DNA of 64,000 bases from Caprimulgus europaeus (GCA_907165065.1 OU015529.1:7427054-7491053); one strand, 5' to 3'. Shown: positions 51,411-64,000, counted from the stretch's first letter. Notes: generated by a model not told the origin, from the letters alone. Program-made: numbers and translations.

Positions 51411-54400
51411 GCTGTAAAACAAGCTTCCTTCTCTCTTTGGGCAGCAAGAGCTTAGCAAAGGGTTGGAGTACATGGTATGACAATATGGTCCTTGGTGGAG
51501 ACACTACATCTGTGATGTGAACCAAAGAAGTCAGATGTTTGCCCTAAATTTCTCATACTTTCATCTGTAGAAGAAAAAGGACCTCAAGATAGTACTGGAG
51601 AAGTTTGTGGGATGAACTTGGGGTTTTTACTATGAGGGGATATGATAACAAAAGCTACAGATACTATGCAAATGTGGTATGTATGAGATATATTTCCACT
51701 GAATCCTGACAGGGCAAAAAATATCCTCATGTGTGCTGGCAGCAGTTGCAAGTCAGTTTGTGTTTATAATGTAATACCAGAAATACTTCCCTTCTCTCCT
51801 AGTTACAAAACTTTAGATATTCCTGCCATGTTTCTCTTATAAAAAAGTAACAGATATCTTCAGTAGATGACAGTTTGGATAATTACCACTCTGCAGTTCT
51901 GCATTGTGCTAATGCCACTCCCTGGTGAGGCTCACAGACCCTTTCAGCACCCAAGGTCTTTGACCAGAAGCGCTGCATCTGCAGTAACTCCGACGTAGCT
52001 TTTTATTCCAGGAAGGATATTACTGTGCAAAAAGTGCAGGCATGCTGCTGGATGACAAGACAGAAAGCGATGAATCTCTGTGTGTGTGTGCATCTGACTT
52101 TTGTCTGCTTGGAAAACCCAGATCTGATCTCACTGGATCATCTAGAAGCTGCTGTGAAACAAATTACAGAAATCTATAATGCAGCCTGAGCAGCACGACT
52201 GTACATCCCCAGTACACACCAATCACAACTACGAACCACAGTATCTAGGTATTGGGACTTAAATGAGCAAAGACTTTGAAATGTGGGATTTTCCACACAG
52301 AGGGTAGTTGTTTGTCCCTTGTGTGTGTACCTAGGATGGCTAGAGCCAGCTGATTGAAACAGGTCATTATACTTCAATCTGAGACTAATGATTGGAAAGA
52401 AGGCTTTTGGATTCTTGCCTTGCTGGACCACCTGCTTCTATTCCATTCTCTCCTGTGCAAAAGCATTTTAGTTCATAAAATAAATATCTACTTTCAGGTG
52501 TCCCTGCACCATAAGCTCCCCTGCCCCCAGATATTGTCATGTGTTCTGTAGTGATTTTAAATAAATGTTTGCTCTGCGTTCCACATGTGCCTCTGTGTCC
52601 TGAGTGCCGGTGGCAGGTATGTTAGGTGGTATGAAAACCAGGTGTTCTCCCAAAATTATTTACTTATGGGCAGACACGATGGCTGCAACATCCGCTGCAG
52701 CAATTTGACAGTGATTTACCTGCTGCTGCCAGCTGCTCTCTGTTTGTGGGGGCTGAGCTTCTCAGGCTCCTGGGGGCCAGCACTAGACTGTCTTGATTTG
52801 ATACCGGCCTGTTTGGAGGCCCTGCTCTGTGATTTCAGTGAGAACCAGCCAGCTGTTGGCTTCTTTCAGCAAACACCATGTCTAAATCTATTGCAACAAC
52901 TTGGCTGGTGGGGTCTCCAAGAGGTTTGCTTGCCTGTGGTCTGAAGATGCAACTTCAAAAGCTTTCGTGCTTCCATAGACTTACACTGTAGGGGTTCATC
53001 TCAGCAGGAGATACTTGTCTCACCAAGGTACAGCAACATGGTTGTGTGGAGATTTTTACTCCAGTAAAAAGATGCTCCCACAGGTAAATTTTGTGAATTT
53101 GTATAGCAGCCCACTATCTCTTTGAAAGTTTTAATGTTTAAATGGCATCATGATAAAATATCACAAAAGCTTTGTGAGCTGGATCTTGGTGAAGGGTGGA
53201 AAGTCTTTTTAATTTCACTACTGTATATCTGAGCAAAGGGCTGGATACAATTCCAACCTGCTGGCTGTTCCCTTGACACCATAGCTGAGGGAAATCCATT
53301 TCTTGCTCACTGTGCTCCTACAGATGCACGGTGCGTGGCTGGGGACTGGTGTAATTGCAGTGGATTGGATTTGAAATGCATGGGGTTTTGGCACCAGGCA
53401 CAGAAAGCAGAGAAGCAAGCAGCACAAGGAATTAATTTTTTAGTGCTCCTGTTCTGTTTCACTCTGCCACATTTTTTGACTGTATCCACTTTAGAGCAAG
53501 TGGGTTTAATTCAGTTTTGTTCAGATTTTTTTAAGGATTTCCTTTTAAAAAAAAACCCAAACACATACAGCAAATTTTCCTATCAAGGTGAACCAATTTA
53601 GGTAAAAATGACCTATCTTTCTAAGTCCACAGTCTCATTTTCTTACTTTTCTTTCACGTGGTACACTTTTGCTTACCCAGCTAAGTAAGCAAACAAATTC
53701 TTTGGTGAGTGAGTTTTCTCTCTGTGGATAAGGATGGGGTCCCAAGCAGTTCAGGAAGGTGGAACCTCATCTGACTGTGGGAGTGTCTTACAGAGACCAA
53801 GATGTAGGGGCAAAGAACACCAGGCATAGAGAAACCCAGGGCAGACAGAGGTTCTCAACATATTTAGTTAAAAATGTAATCTAAGGGAAAGTATGGAATG
53901 GTGGGGTTTTTTCCTATTGAAACTGAAATTTCCCTGAGAAATGTGCAGTGTTGATTTTTTATGTTTTGCTAAGAGCATGGAGAGATTGTTCCCCTTTCAG
54001 ACAAGAATGTCCACTTCTGTTTTTGTACATGTGGCAAAATCTGGACAGATTTGAAGCAACCCATTTTGGAGAGAAAAAAAAATCCCTCTTCCAGTGAATC
54101 CTCAATGATTCAGTCCCTGGAGTTTTGTACTCCAAGATACTTAGACTGTCATTCTCATCTCTTTCTCCTTCCAAAGACCTCCAACCTGCCCAGATCTGAC
54201 CAGGGTCTGGGTCTCTTTCTCGGGGGGAGACACAATTTGGTCAGCTGGTAGAAGATACTCAGAGATGTTTCTTTGCTGTTCAAACTCCCTGGTCTTTTAA
54301 TGAGTCAAATTAGGATGAGTTTAAGATTAAATGTTGACTGTGTAACATGCTTATCATTATAAAGCAATACCCATTCTGGAACAACGTATGGGAGTAGTCT

Positions 54401-56861
54401 GTTTTCTCCCCTGTACAAATCATGCCTTAAAAATATGAGTCCCAGGTCACTTCTGCTCTACGTGATTCTGGCTCTGCCTCTGGCCCTGTAAACCCAGCAT
54501 GTGTCTTTATGATCAAAATTAAAACACAGTTGCACAAAATGTTAAATAACTTGAATCCTACATGTGTAACTGATCTCAACAGAGATGTCAATTCAATTAA
54601 TATTACATTAGGCTACCCACAAGACTATGCTAGTACAGATCTGATGCTCCAAGTCAAGTCTGGGCTTGTTGTCTCCCACCTGACAAAGCTGAAAAATGAT
54701 GAATACTAAATGCAAGGTAAATGCATTAACTCTTTCTTTCCCTGAAGGTATATCAAAATAGTTTGAATGCTGGGAGGTCTGCTAGCAATCACTGTGAATA
54801 TTTCATTCTGACTCATAATCTGATGCTTCAAAAATAGCTGGGAGTTTGGGGAGCAGAGACATCCAAAATCACTAGCCATTTTGGGAAATTTTGATCTTAA
54901 CTTATGCTGAATTTTTATGTATTCCACCTGAAGTTTCCTACATCCCCAAAAGTGAGGAAAAAAAAGAAAACACTTTTCTACTCAGCACTTCAATAATGAC
55001 TCAAAAAAAAAGTTTCTTAGAACTGTGGAGTTTGAGAACAGGCAGAGTGTCCAAGACAATTGGAGGGAGAAGAACACTTCTTCCTCTGTGTCAGTTGAAG
55101 TAGCTCTCAAAGTAGTTGGCATTCCTAAGCCACCTGCTCCTGGTGGGGCTTTCTCCAGGAAGCTGTTTCATGCACTGTACTGATTGTCTGGGAACAACCT
55201 AATGGAAGCAACTAAATACAGAACGCTTTCTTCTTCTGCTGTCTGACAAGCAAAAGAACAACCAGTTCTCCCTTTGTAAATAACAGACTGTGGATCTCAA
55301 ATAATTTTTCCTTTCTTGATGACAAGCCCTGCGATCTCTGGGTTTCTCTCACAGCTGCTAATCTCAGAGATATTTGACTATGTGATGTCAGTTCTCACAT
55401 TTGCCTGCACGATAAAAGAAAAAGCTGGAAAAGGGTGAAAATGTTTCTAGTTTAGAAGATAGGCAGCAAACAAGGAAATCTTGATTATGGTTTCCTTTAA
55501 TTTGAAGTTATTGCCCACTGCCATAATTTCTTGGGAGGGTCTTTGTTTAAGTGTTTGAGAGATGTGGATGGGTGCTGCTTAAATGTGGCATTAAATATGA
55601 TAATGTTAAGGAATGGACAGAAACTGGGAACTGTTATAATGGTTTATATCCAAGATGATCTGTCTCTTATCACCCTCGGTTTGTCTTGCAACTCTGACTG
55701 AGGAGCTTCTAAAATCCTGTGGATCTTGGACTTTGTGGCCTCTCTCCAACACAGTGACTGGTTGGATATAAGTTGTTGGGTTTTGTTTTAGTTCTTTCTT
55801 CCATTTTCAGTATTATGATGAGCTGCCTTCTAGCTGTTTTGTCAACAGTGCATTTTTCAGTAGGGATTTGCATGTTGATATGGTAATTGCATTGATAAAA
55901 TGTTTTATCACTTGGACTCCAAGCAAAAATGGCAGAAGAGGTGTCTCTCCTGCCAGAGGAACTTCCCATGCAAGACAGAAAATCCTCTTCAGGTGAGAAA
56001 AGTTGATAAAGTCCCAAGACGACTCATTATAAAAAAGAATTTCCTTTGGCTCCTGAATTTTTGGAATAAAGCAGGACAAATCTCTACTGTCTGCTGGGCC
56101 AATGCCATGATGATTTGAATGGCAGATGGGAAATGTATCTGGAAATCAGTTAGGTAATTTTTGTGTGATTCTTTGGAAAGCCACATACAACTGACAGTTA
56201 CCAGCAACTCCAATTCTGAAGTGATTTACAATGTCTGGGTGAAGACTTGGATTTACTTGTTAATCACTTTCCTGGTTTGTATTGAGCATGAAACAGAGTC
56301 AGTGCAAATATAGTAACTCATGGATGCCTTAAAAAGGCTTTAGGCTTTGTTTCAGGGTTGCATAGCAGCTTCCCCTGAGTCTGTGCTTGCTGACTTGTTG
56401 GAGTTTCATGAGTTTTTGGAAAGGACTCAGAATATTTCAAATTTCCTCTTAAGTGTGTAGTATATTTTCCTAAGAACCTATTGGTACAAGACCTTTTCAA
56501 ACCTGCTTTCTAAGCTCCCTCTGCCAGGACATCAAGAAGCTGCATCGGGTCTGTCTGCAATACGTCCAGCTGCTGCCTAACCATAATGGAGAGCCAGGGC
56601 TAGAGGTTGTATCTTAAGGAATAAAATCAAGGTTTTTGTCAGTGTATCACATGATGTCCAGAAGCAAGAAAAATGTTCTACTTCCTTTCCTTTTTCTGTG
56701 TAACACACACCAATTTTTGACAAGGTAGAACTATTGGTGGGATATAGTGCCATTTAGAGGCTCTAGAGATTATGGCCCACTTAGCAGATGCTGAGTATAC
56801 GATCTATGCCCTGAAAATGCTAACCTAATAATAATAATAAAAAAAAGTTTTATCTCTCTTC
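51411..56861. other. Intergenic DNA, no gene seen
   Basis: No recognisable exon, RNA gene or young transposon. The longest + frame (about 52585-52944) and the minus frame near 55709-56017 show no domain or conserved pattern. Confidence 0.5.
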
Positions 56862-56945
56862 TAGTAAGTGAGGCACGAAGAAATGAAGTAATATGGCCAA
56901 GATCTGCAGCAGAACTGGTGTTCCTCAAGTCTGCCACTTTAACTG
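56862..56945 (+). mobile_element. MIR-like ancient SINE relic
   Basis: AGTGAGGCACGAAGAAATGA, AGTAATATGGCCAAGATCTG and CAGCAGAACTGGTGTTC resemble the MIR 'CTGAGGCACAGAGAGGTTAA, GTGACTTGCCCAAGGTCAC, AGCAGAACTGGGATT' order. A 130-codon minus-strand frame covering it is spurious. Confidence 0.5.
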
Positions 56946-59900
56946 AAAGAGCACCCTTCTTACTGTGGACTAACGTTGCTCTGGGAGTCCCATAGGAGCT
57001 GGCTAACCCACATGGATATCTCTTGTCCATGTTCAGGGTAAACACACAGTGATATGGTATAAAAGGATGCACAGTAGCACTCCTTGATGAAAAAGAAAAA
57101 CCTTCATCCTTTGCTAAATGGCAGGTCCGGATGGTGCACAGAAAATTATGGAGCACATTCACTTGCAGCCAGGAAATTGGTCTTGCTAGGGGCTCACAGA
57201 TTGATTTATGGTGCCCCTAAAGGAGTCAAGGATTCCTAATTGTTATTGGAACAGGCTCCTGAGATGGACTGGGGGTGGGGAAATTGTGCTTGAGAGCAAG
57301 AGATACAGGAGAATGGCAGTGAGGACACTTGGGGGAACTCTTGGCCCGTCCGAAGCAGTGCAGATAGCCCCAGAGCATCCCCTCTCTCCTCTAGAGCCAC
57401 TGGGCAGACAGCAAAAACAGTATGTCCTGCTGGGACCCAGGGGAATGAACAGCACAAAAAAGGATACAGCACTGGAAGGACTAAAAAAAAAAGCTGATGT
57501 CTCTCAAGTTTTGGTCCATTAAGGTAATCCTACACTCTGCAACTGAAGCTATGGGTCAATGAAAACAAATTACAGTTCATTCCCCAAACAGAAAGATTAA
57601 GACACAGGAAGCTGCCGAATGCTGTAGGCACTGGCCTTGACTTCACAACCTTGCCAATTTGTGCTGCCTGTGGGGCTGTACAGCTGTCAGTGAGAAAACA
57701 AATCTTCCTGTACAGAAACTCCTCTTTTATATCATATTCCTTTCTTTTTTTTTTTTTTTTCCCCCAGACACCAGCCTTTGTTTCTAGAGAAAAGCCAAAA
57801 AGTATTTTACATATCCAAAATGCAAAAGCAATACATCTGCTCCTTATTGAAACTGTTGCAATTACAAACAATTACAAACAAATGAATTTGTGAATACCAA
57901 AGAAAATCCTGGGCAAAACCATATGAAATGAGGAGGTTAGAAAAATACTGAATATTTCTGATGGTAGGAGGTAAAACCAAAGAAGCTCACTACAGACTAG
58001 ACCACCTAATGTCAGCTTTTCTTTGGCAGAGAAAGCAACCTCTCTTTATCAATGAGTGACACTAGCAGGCTGATAGGGGCAGGGTTTTCAAAGGGAAAAT
58101 GTAATTTGTAAACAATCAACATCTTAACAAGCTATAAACAGCTGTCTGGACTTCTAGCAGATTTGCTGATGCTTGAAGGGCTAAAAATCACAATGTTTTC
58201 CTAAAACCTCCTTCATTAATTTGTGACCTGGTATTCATTAGGACAACAAGCCTCAGGGGGGCTACTTACAGCTTAGCTCTCCCCACCTCATCAGATTGCA
58301 AGTCCAGGTTCTGGTGATTTTAAGAATGGGTGCACAGCTTTGGAAATTTGGTTTTGGATATGTCCCTATCACATAGAGGTGGACAGGAGGACCTGAAAGG
58401 AAAACAAACAGAAATAAGGGCACCAAAAATATGTGGTTGGTTCCTCCTACCCCAAACAACAGGTCATTTATCACAAGCGTTTCTAGGAGCTCTTGTCATT
58501 AAGTAGATTCCACAGTGATGCTTCTGCCCCATCCATGTGGGAAACCAAGGAAGACAAGACAAGGCTTGTCCTCACCTAGAGAGAATATATAGAATGGCTG
58601 GACTGGTCCCAGGAAGAGAGAGCAATAACTACACTCAGTACAGGAAATATGTACTGGTCCTCCAAGTGAACAAAGATAATGAAGTAACTGGGTAGAGAGC
58701 GGTAAGCAGCCGTGACACGGATGAGTATGAGCCCATTTCAGGAGTGACTTTGACAGTGGCAGCATGTATTCTGAAGTTAGGATAGTATGAAGTTGGTGGC
58801 AAAATGCTGTAAGAGAGGTTCAGCATGTTTTAAATTTCCTCCAAAGGGTTGATTTAGTAAATTATAGAGTAAGAGGAGGCAATTCTGTGTGACCCTGTTG
58901 AGAGAAAGGAAAAAAATAGAGAGAAATATGGGATGGTTTGTTTTTCCAGCATGCCTTGGGTAAACAGAAGTTTTCTCAATTAGATTTCTTCTTTCCAATC
59001 CATTAGGGTTAATGCAGTTTTAATTAGCACCTGATTTGCAGGCTGTGAGGTATGGTTTAATATGCCTTTTAGAGATTCCAAACCAAAGTACTGCAAGGAA
59101 TTGAACACAAATGAGTAAACTGAAGTTTTTTCATAGCCATCTTTGTTTGTAGCTGATTTTCCCACCAGCTTTCCTTCGTATAAAGGTGATCCTAAAATAG
59201 AGATCTCAGTTTCTTTGTGGAAGATAAATTCAACACAAAATTCTTGATAAAAACCTGGGTTTTGTCTCTGCTCTCATGCAGTAGCCCTGTCTTCAGCTCC
59301 TATTAGCAGGTGCAGTGCTTGATCTTATTGCTAAAGCCACTTATCTTGCCCTGTTGGCATTGAAGACAGCCAGATCTGCAGCAGTGACCTTGCACTTGTA
59401 TTGAATAATTTCTTTCCCTAACTCTGCCATAATTATCAACTTTGCAACTGATTACTGGATTATAGCCCAAGAGTTACTTCTGAATGCAAAACAAAAGGAG
59501 TTTGGCGTTCACAATGACTAAGTCTGAAGTAATCTACACAGGTGGTTCTTATATTGCACCTGTCACCGTGGTATCTGAGCTCCTGCAAAGGTCTGTGATC
59601 GCATCCGTGTTTTGAGTTCATATAAACAGTCTGACTCCTGCATTCCTTTTGTGCTTCTGAAATGCATGGAAATAAAAATATCCAGGGGAGAGCATTTAAA
59701 AAAAAAAAGCCAGAACAAAAGCAGCTAAGGAGCAAGAACACTCTGTCCTGAGTGGTTTTATCTAATTTATTTTGAACAGAAGCAATTTGTGAAACCAAAA
59801 TTATCACAGTAAAAATAGTATAAAAACTGAAATGAAGAATTCTGCCCCAAACTCAGAAAACCACTGCCCTCAGGGCAAAAGGCAAGTTGAATGCTGAACG

Positions 59901-60190
59901 TTGACATGTCAGCATTAACTCTGAAGTTCTACAGTCTCCGTCACTTCATGGGAGTTGTAAGTAGTGAGGATCTTTGAAACCTCAGAGTGTGCCATAGGGT
60001 CTGTTCTGGTGATCTACACTTGTAACCCCTGTTCACACCCATAGGTTACGTCCCCCGTTGGAAGGAGACTCTCTCCCCTCAGTAGGTTCTTGGCACAGGA
60101 GCACTTCATGCAGGTGGATGACTGAAGGCTTCACTCTGGCCAGATGGCCTCTCTGCTTTAATGTTGGCTAGACTTTATTATGGATTATTG
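56946..60190. other. Intergenic DNA, no gene seen
   Basis: No gene recognised. A T-rich tract lies at about 57745-57760 and an A tract at about 59697-59708. Confidence 0.5.
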
Positions 60191-60194
60191 ATGC

Positions 60195-60262
60195 ACAGCA
60201 GGACCTCATTAGTGTCAGTGGAGCTCTGCTCAGGCCCAAGGGTCTATCCACAGGGGTCCAGC
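60195..60262. mobile_element. Possible ancient amniote repeat relic
   Basis: CTCATTAGTGTCAGTGGAGC and TCTGCTCAGGCCCAAGGGTC recall the 'ttcaatggagctctgctcaggcccaagg' phrase of old sauropsid repeats. Family not resolved. Confidence 0.3.
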
Positions 60263-60924
60263 TAGCTGCAAGACCAGGACCCATATTTGTAAATAGCGGG
60301 ATAGGATGGATGAAGACTAAACGTGATGGGGATGGCTTCAGACAAGTGGTTTAGCTGAGTACTTGGCTGGATGTGTCTTAGTCTTGCAGGAAAAAAATAT
60401 GTTGGTTTAGGAGAGAGTCCTAGAGGGTTGAAAACCCCATTGAGTAGTTCTGAAAAGGTGGCATGCTCACGTTCTCAGCAGGTACACAAGTCTTGAGGTC
60501 TATGTGGGCATAGTGACTGTCCCGTCAGCCCTCTGAGCTGGTGTGTTACATCTGAGAGTTGCCATCAGTTATCAGACAGGAGCTGCTCATCAACACCTAG
60601 CCCAGCTTTCTCGGGCTGTCCCCTTTGCACAGGACCTAGGGATGCATCTTGACTCTGGCTTTGGGCTCCAGGAAGGTTGATTCCCGTGCAGAGTAAGCAG
60701 AATTTGGGCACTTCCTTGTCAAATTATCACTCAAGTAAAATTTAGCTGCAACCACAGTTTAGCTAACTGGCCAGCCTGGCTTCTCATGTCACTCCCTCCC
60801 TAACCAAGATAAAAAGATTTGTAGTGAAAATGAAAGGAGAGTGTTGGCTTAATAAATCTTCAGGTTTTCTATATAAAATGCTGGCACCGACACACCGAAT
60901 TCCCTCCAGCCGGGCAGCTTGAGA

Positions 60925-61115
60925 CGGGACCTTCCTCCTCTCAGCTCTCTGCTCCAGCCCTCGGCGGGACACGGAGAAGCAGAGCCCCGCTCAGCACCCG
61001 CGGGAAGTCTAGGGCCGGGGCGGGAGGATGGAGCTGAGGGGGCGGGCGGGATCGCGGGCGGTGGCAGGGCTCGGGCGGGACCGCGGGCGGAGGCGCGCAG
61101 ACTGCGCGCTGCCGT
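60925..61115. promoter_or_regulatory. Isolated CpG island, possible unannotated promoter
   Basis: An abrupt 190-base GC-rich, CpG-dense block in AT-rich intergenic DNA, 40 kb downstream of FAM204A. It contains GGGGCGGG (61017-61024) and GGGGCGGGCGGG (61039-61050) GC boxes and a G-quadruplex pattern (G-runs at 61038-61042, 61044-61046, 61048-61050, 61056-61058). No coding exon of RAB11FIP2, the gene expected further downstream by synteny, is recognisable in or near it. It could be a non-coding RNA promoter, an orphan island or an insulator. Strand is undetermined. Confidence 0.6.
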
Positions 61116-61137
61116 GTAGTTGCACTCTGCCTCATCA

Positions 61138-61150
61138 CCACTAGATGGTA
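61138..61150 (+). promoter_or_regulatory. CTCF core motif match
   Basis: CCACTAGATGGTA fits the CTCF core CCASYAGRKGGYR at every position and lies about 25 bases after the CpG island. TGCACTCTG (61121-61129) just upstream resembles the extra upstream CTCF module. Orientation is forward on the + strand. Confidence 0.55.
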
Positions 61151-61344
61151 TTTGACAACCACTTCTGTTCACCGCCCTTAAAAAGCTTTTTCCTGGCTAA
61201 AAACGAAGCCCGACGCTTTCTCCCCGCTTCTAATTGAACTCTTTCAATAATTTTTAAATCATATTTTTACAGTGATAACGCGCAGGTGAACAAAGCTGCT
61301 GTTGCACGAACCAGCTCAGACAAAGCAAAGCACGAGTGTCCTGA

Positions 61345-61770
61345 GAAGGGCAAAGGAGCTGGGGAAGGGGCTGGAGCACAAGTGTGGTGAGTTCACGGCT
61401 GAGGGAACTGGGAGTGTTGAGCCTGGAGAAAAGGAGGCTGAGGGGAGACCTCATTGCTCTCTACAACTACCTGAAAAGTTTTCCCAAGGAACAAGGGACA
61501 GGACAAGAGGAAATGGCCTCAAGTTGCACCAAGGGCAGTTGAGATTGGAAGTGAGGAAGAATTTATTTCTTGAAAGGGTTCTGAGGCATTGGAAGGGGTT
61601 GTCCAGGGCAGTGGTGGAGTCCCCATCCTTGGAGGGATTGAAGAGTCGTGTAGACACAGTGCTGAGGGACATGGGTCAGTCGGGGACTTGTCAGTGTTGG
61701 GTTAATGATTGGACTCGATGATCTGAAAGGTCTTTTCCAATCCAGGCAATTCTGTGGTTCTGTGATTTTG
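61345..61770 (+). mobile_element. CR1 LINE 3' fragment, sense
   Basis: Same CR1 variant as the copy at 2748-3190: GGAGCTGGGGAAGGGGCTGG, then TTGAGCCTGGAGAAAAGGAG, GGACAGGACAAGAGGAAATG, and the tail GATTGGACTCGATGATCTGA, AAGGTCTTTTCCAATCC, TTCTGTGGTTCTGTGATTTT. An internal deletion near 61475-61490, relative to the 2748 copy, removes about 25-30 bases. The 5' end is truncated. Confidence 0.92.
61479..61679 (+). pseudogene. CR1 ORF2 C-terminal remnant
   Basis: One frame reads [20 protein letters not shown], then KNLFLERVLRHWKGL and [20 protein letters not shown], the C-terminal end of CR1 ORF2. Upstream of the internal deletion the same frame is out of register, so the open stretch from about 61302 is a composite. 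No catalytic domain is present and it is non-functional. Confidence 0.85.
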
Positions 61771-64000
61771 GAGGATTAGATGTTACAGTTCCTGACTTTA
61801 TGAGCTGGCACCACTTGCTCCCAGAAAAGCACCAAGCACTTTCCCCTCAGCATCGCTGGTACCAAGCCATATTTTCCCACCAAAACATTTTTGGACTGAT
61901 CTTTCCTTTCCAAGATGGAAAGCCCAGACATACCATCATTTTCTGGTGTAAAGCTTCCAGCATTCTGAATATTCAAAGCCTTGATTTTTTTAAAAAGCTG
62001 CTGTGGCTGTGAGCATAGCTCAGCATTGAGGAGCACATGCAGGAGAACGTGTGGTCCTGCCCCACTGAGAGGTGGTCGGTGGGGATGTAGTGGGTAAACC
62101 AAATGGGACAGCCCTGGTGCTGTGAGCAAAATGATAAATGATTCAGGTCAGGCCACCTCTGGGAATAGATGTAGACATTGCAAACTACAGCTTTTAGGAT
62201 GTAGCTCTCCATTCTTAGTACTTCAGTTTCAAATAAGCATTTTTTTTCTTCTTCTTTCTGGTTGTTGTCACTATAAAAGATGGACAGGACTCTGCCTCAA
62301 GCGGTCAGACTCTGATCTTCCCTGCTTTAATTGGGTGGTTAGTTGTATCTTTTCTTTCCCAAATTATTTGCAAGAAATTGCGATTTAATCCATTCTGCAC
62401 TTAAGAAATTTAATCAATCATTAGAAATAACTGCCAATGATAGGAAAATATGGTAATTCGTGTTATTTTTGCAGACAAAGCACTGATATAAACAAAACAT
62501 AATTAAACATGCCCTCTTTATACACTTCATAAAAAGCCACAGTCCTTGGGTATTATAAATCTAAACTTACTTCTCTGATCTCAGGGCATAAAATGTGTTC
62601 TGTGAATTGTGTTACTTCTTGTAGGAAAACACTGATAATATTTGCCTTGCAGGCAGCATAAAACACAAAATGTAAAATAAAAATAAGTTATTAATCAGAC
62701 TAACGGGCAACTTAAATGGAAAGCTGTCTTCTATGTCACATTAAAAATGATAATGAGCAACATTTCACAAGGCAATATTATTAAAAAAAAAAAAAAAAAA
62801 AAAATCCATGTTCCACACAGACTTCTCAATCCATATCTGTGCTGTAGTCTCCAGGAAGCAAACAAGAAGGACAAGTTTTATGGTTGGTTACCATGGGTAT
62901 GTTGCCTGAGGAATACCTGCATTTCAACATGGCCATACCTAAAACAGGTGTTGCTTTTTTATCTTCAGCTAACCCAGCCTGAGGCAACAGTGATCTTGTT
63001 TTTCCAAATTTGCATTTTAGTAGAAACAAAGTTTTAGCTCAATTAAATACCTGTCACTGAAGGGAGGAAAGAGTAGGAATATGTTGTGACGCATAAGAAA
63101 ATGTTGTGGTTTTGAAAATGGTCTGGTAAGAGCTACTTTTTTTTAATGATCTGTGACAAAAACAATGCAAAAAGAAAAACTTTGCCTTAAGGGCCAGTCT
63201 ATTGCTCTTTGCTTCTCACTTGGAAATGAGGAAACAGAATTTTTGAATGAAAGCCATTGTATGAAAATATAGCCTGTTCCCCAGCTCATCTCACAGGCAC
63301 CTGCAGGTTGCTGTTGTTATTTTCTGCAAGACATGGGCCAAATTCCTTCTCTCATTCCAGCATAATTTGAGTTGAAGGTTGGCTTATGGGCAATATTCTT
63401 ATTCTAGGAAGGTTATTAAGGCTTGTGTTTTTCTCGCCCCGACTCAGAGTGACCCTCTGTGTCTGTGTGCATTGTAGGAGCAGTCCCAAGCCCAAAGGCT
63501 GTGTTTGCCGTATGTTATTTACTCACAGAAACATCCTTGAAGCTGCCTTTGGTGGCAGCAATTGATATTTCCAAGAGGTGGATAATTCATGTGCTTTCAA
63601 ATATTGTTAAGTGTAGTATGTAGGACAGACTAGCCCCAGCTTTCTCCATCAACCCCAGAAATCTTTGTCTGTCTCATCTGCCCTTGTCATAATGTCAAAG
63701 AGGCTGTGCTGGGCAGACAAAACCACCAACCTTCTCCTCATGAAGACCCCAGAGTCACCTGTGCAGAGGCAGATGGGATTTGTAGGACATACTGACCTTG
63801 AACAAGGGTTCAAAGACCACATGGACTGAGTTGCTGACTCTCAGATGACCCTGCACTTGGGCCTGCCCTCTGGAGAGGGTGGCTGGTGTACAGTGTTGAT
63901 CTGATGACTTATTTTCTGATGTATTTTTAGCCTTTTGAGACTTTTGTCACAAATCTATTGAGCAGTCGTTCTGAGGCTGCACTGGTACCACACACAGGTG
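61771..64000. other. Intergenic DNA, no gene seen
   Basis: No exon recognised. 62383-62750 is a unique AT-rich block (AATTTAATCAATCATTAG, AAACATAATTAAACATG, AGTTATTAATCAGAC) that could be non-coding regulatory DNA. A 22-base poly(A) tract lies at 62783-62804. Confidence 0.5.
62783..62804. repeat. Poly(A) tract
   Basis: 22 consecutive A residues. No attached retroposon body is recognised upstream. Confidence 0.95.

Noticed and set aside
52585-52944. 119-codon plus-strand frame with a hydrophobic stretch
   Set aside because: No start context, splice support or family resemblance; consistent with chance.
56770-57162. 130-codon minus-strand frame
   Set aside because: Overlaps a MIR-like relic and a poly-Ile stretch from an ATT repeat; no domain.
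60849-61172. Frames of 66-107 codons over the second CpG island
   Set aside because: GC-rich shadow frames without features; they do not resemble RAB11FIP2 or another neighbour.
61302-61721. 139-codon plus-strand frame
   Set aside because: Composite of CR1 sequence, in ORF2 register only downstream of an internal deletion; not a host gene.

Overview
This is vertebrate nuclear DNA, almost certainly from a bird. The evidence is several 3'-truncated CR1 LINE copies of the avian type, one avian-type solo LTR, compact introns in the only gene, and worn MIR-like SINE relics. I see no bacterial, viral or organellar genes. The LTR resembles elements I associate with songbirds, but that is recollection only. 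The one protein-coding gene I can establish is FAM204A (human C10orf84), on the + strand and spliced. Human FAM204A maps to 10q26.11, which corresponds to chicken chromosome 6, so a chromosome 6 origin is likely but inferred.

Layout. From 1 to 3.2 kb is upstream intergenic sequence with two CR1 copies; the second abuts the promoter. From about 3.2 to 3.8 kb is a CpG island with paired CCAAT boxes, a YY1-like motif and non-coding exon 1 (donor after 3484). From 4.2 to 20.2 kb are seven coding exons (4212-4463, 5383-5473, 6076-6109, 6674-6776, 8526-8615, 19637-19743, 20118-20169). Every junction phase checks, giving a 242-residue protein (241 with the alternative NAGNAG acceptor), against 233 in human from memory. 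The 34-base exon at 6076 falls below ORF-finding length and was recovered from splice sites, phase and family similarity. The 11-kb intron 6 holds AT-rich, TAAT-rich blocks that look like conserved non-coding sequence. The 3' UTR starts at 20170 and contains a long (CA)n tract.

From about 20.6 to 64 kb I find no protein-coding gene. This stretch holds ancient SINE relics, a solo LTR (31.47-32.07 kb), a GC-rich minisatellite (39.37-39.53 kb), a probable regulatory block (42.2-43.1 kb) with octamer and TAAT motifs, and an isolated CpG island (60.9-61.1 kb) with a strong CTCF core match followed by another CR1 copy. RAB11FIP2 is the expected downstream neighbour from human synteny, but none of its exons is recognisable here.

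I did not find a novel gene system. The points most worth checking are the exon 1-exon 2 uORF of FAM204A, its microexon and tandem acceptor, the orphan CpG island with CTCF motif, and the candidate enhancer blocks. Calls of conservation are from sequence appearance only; no alignment was run.
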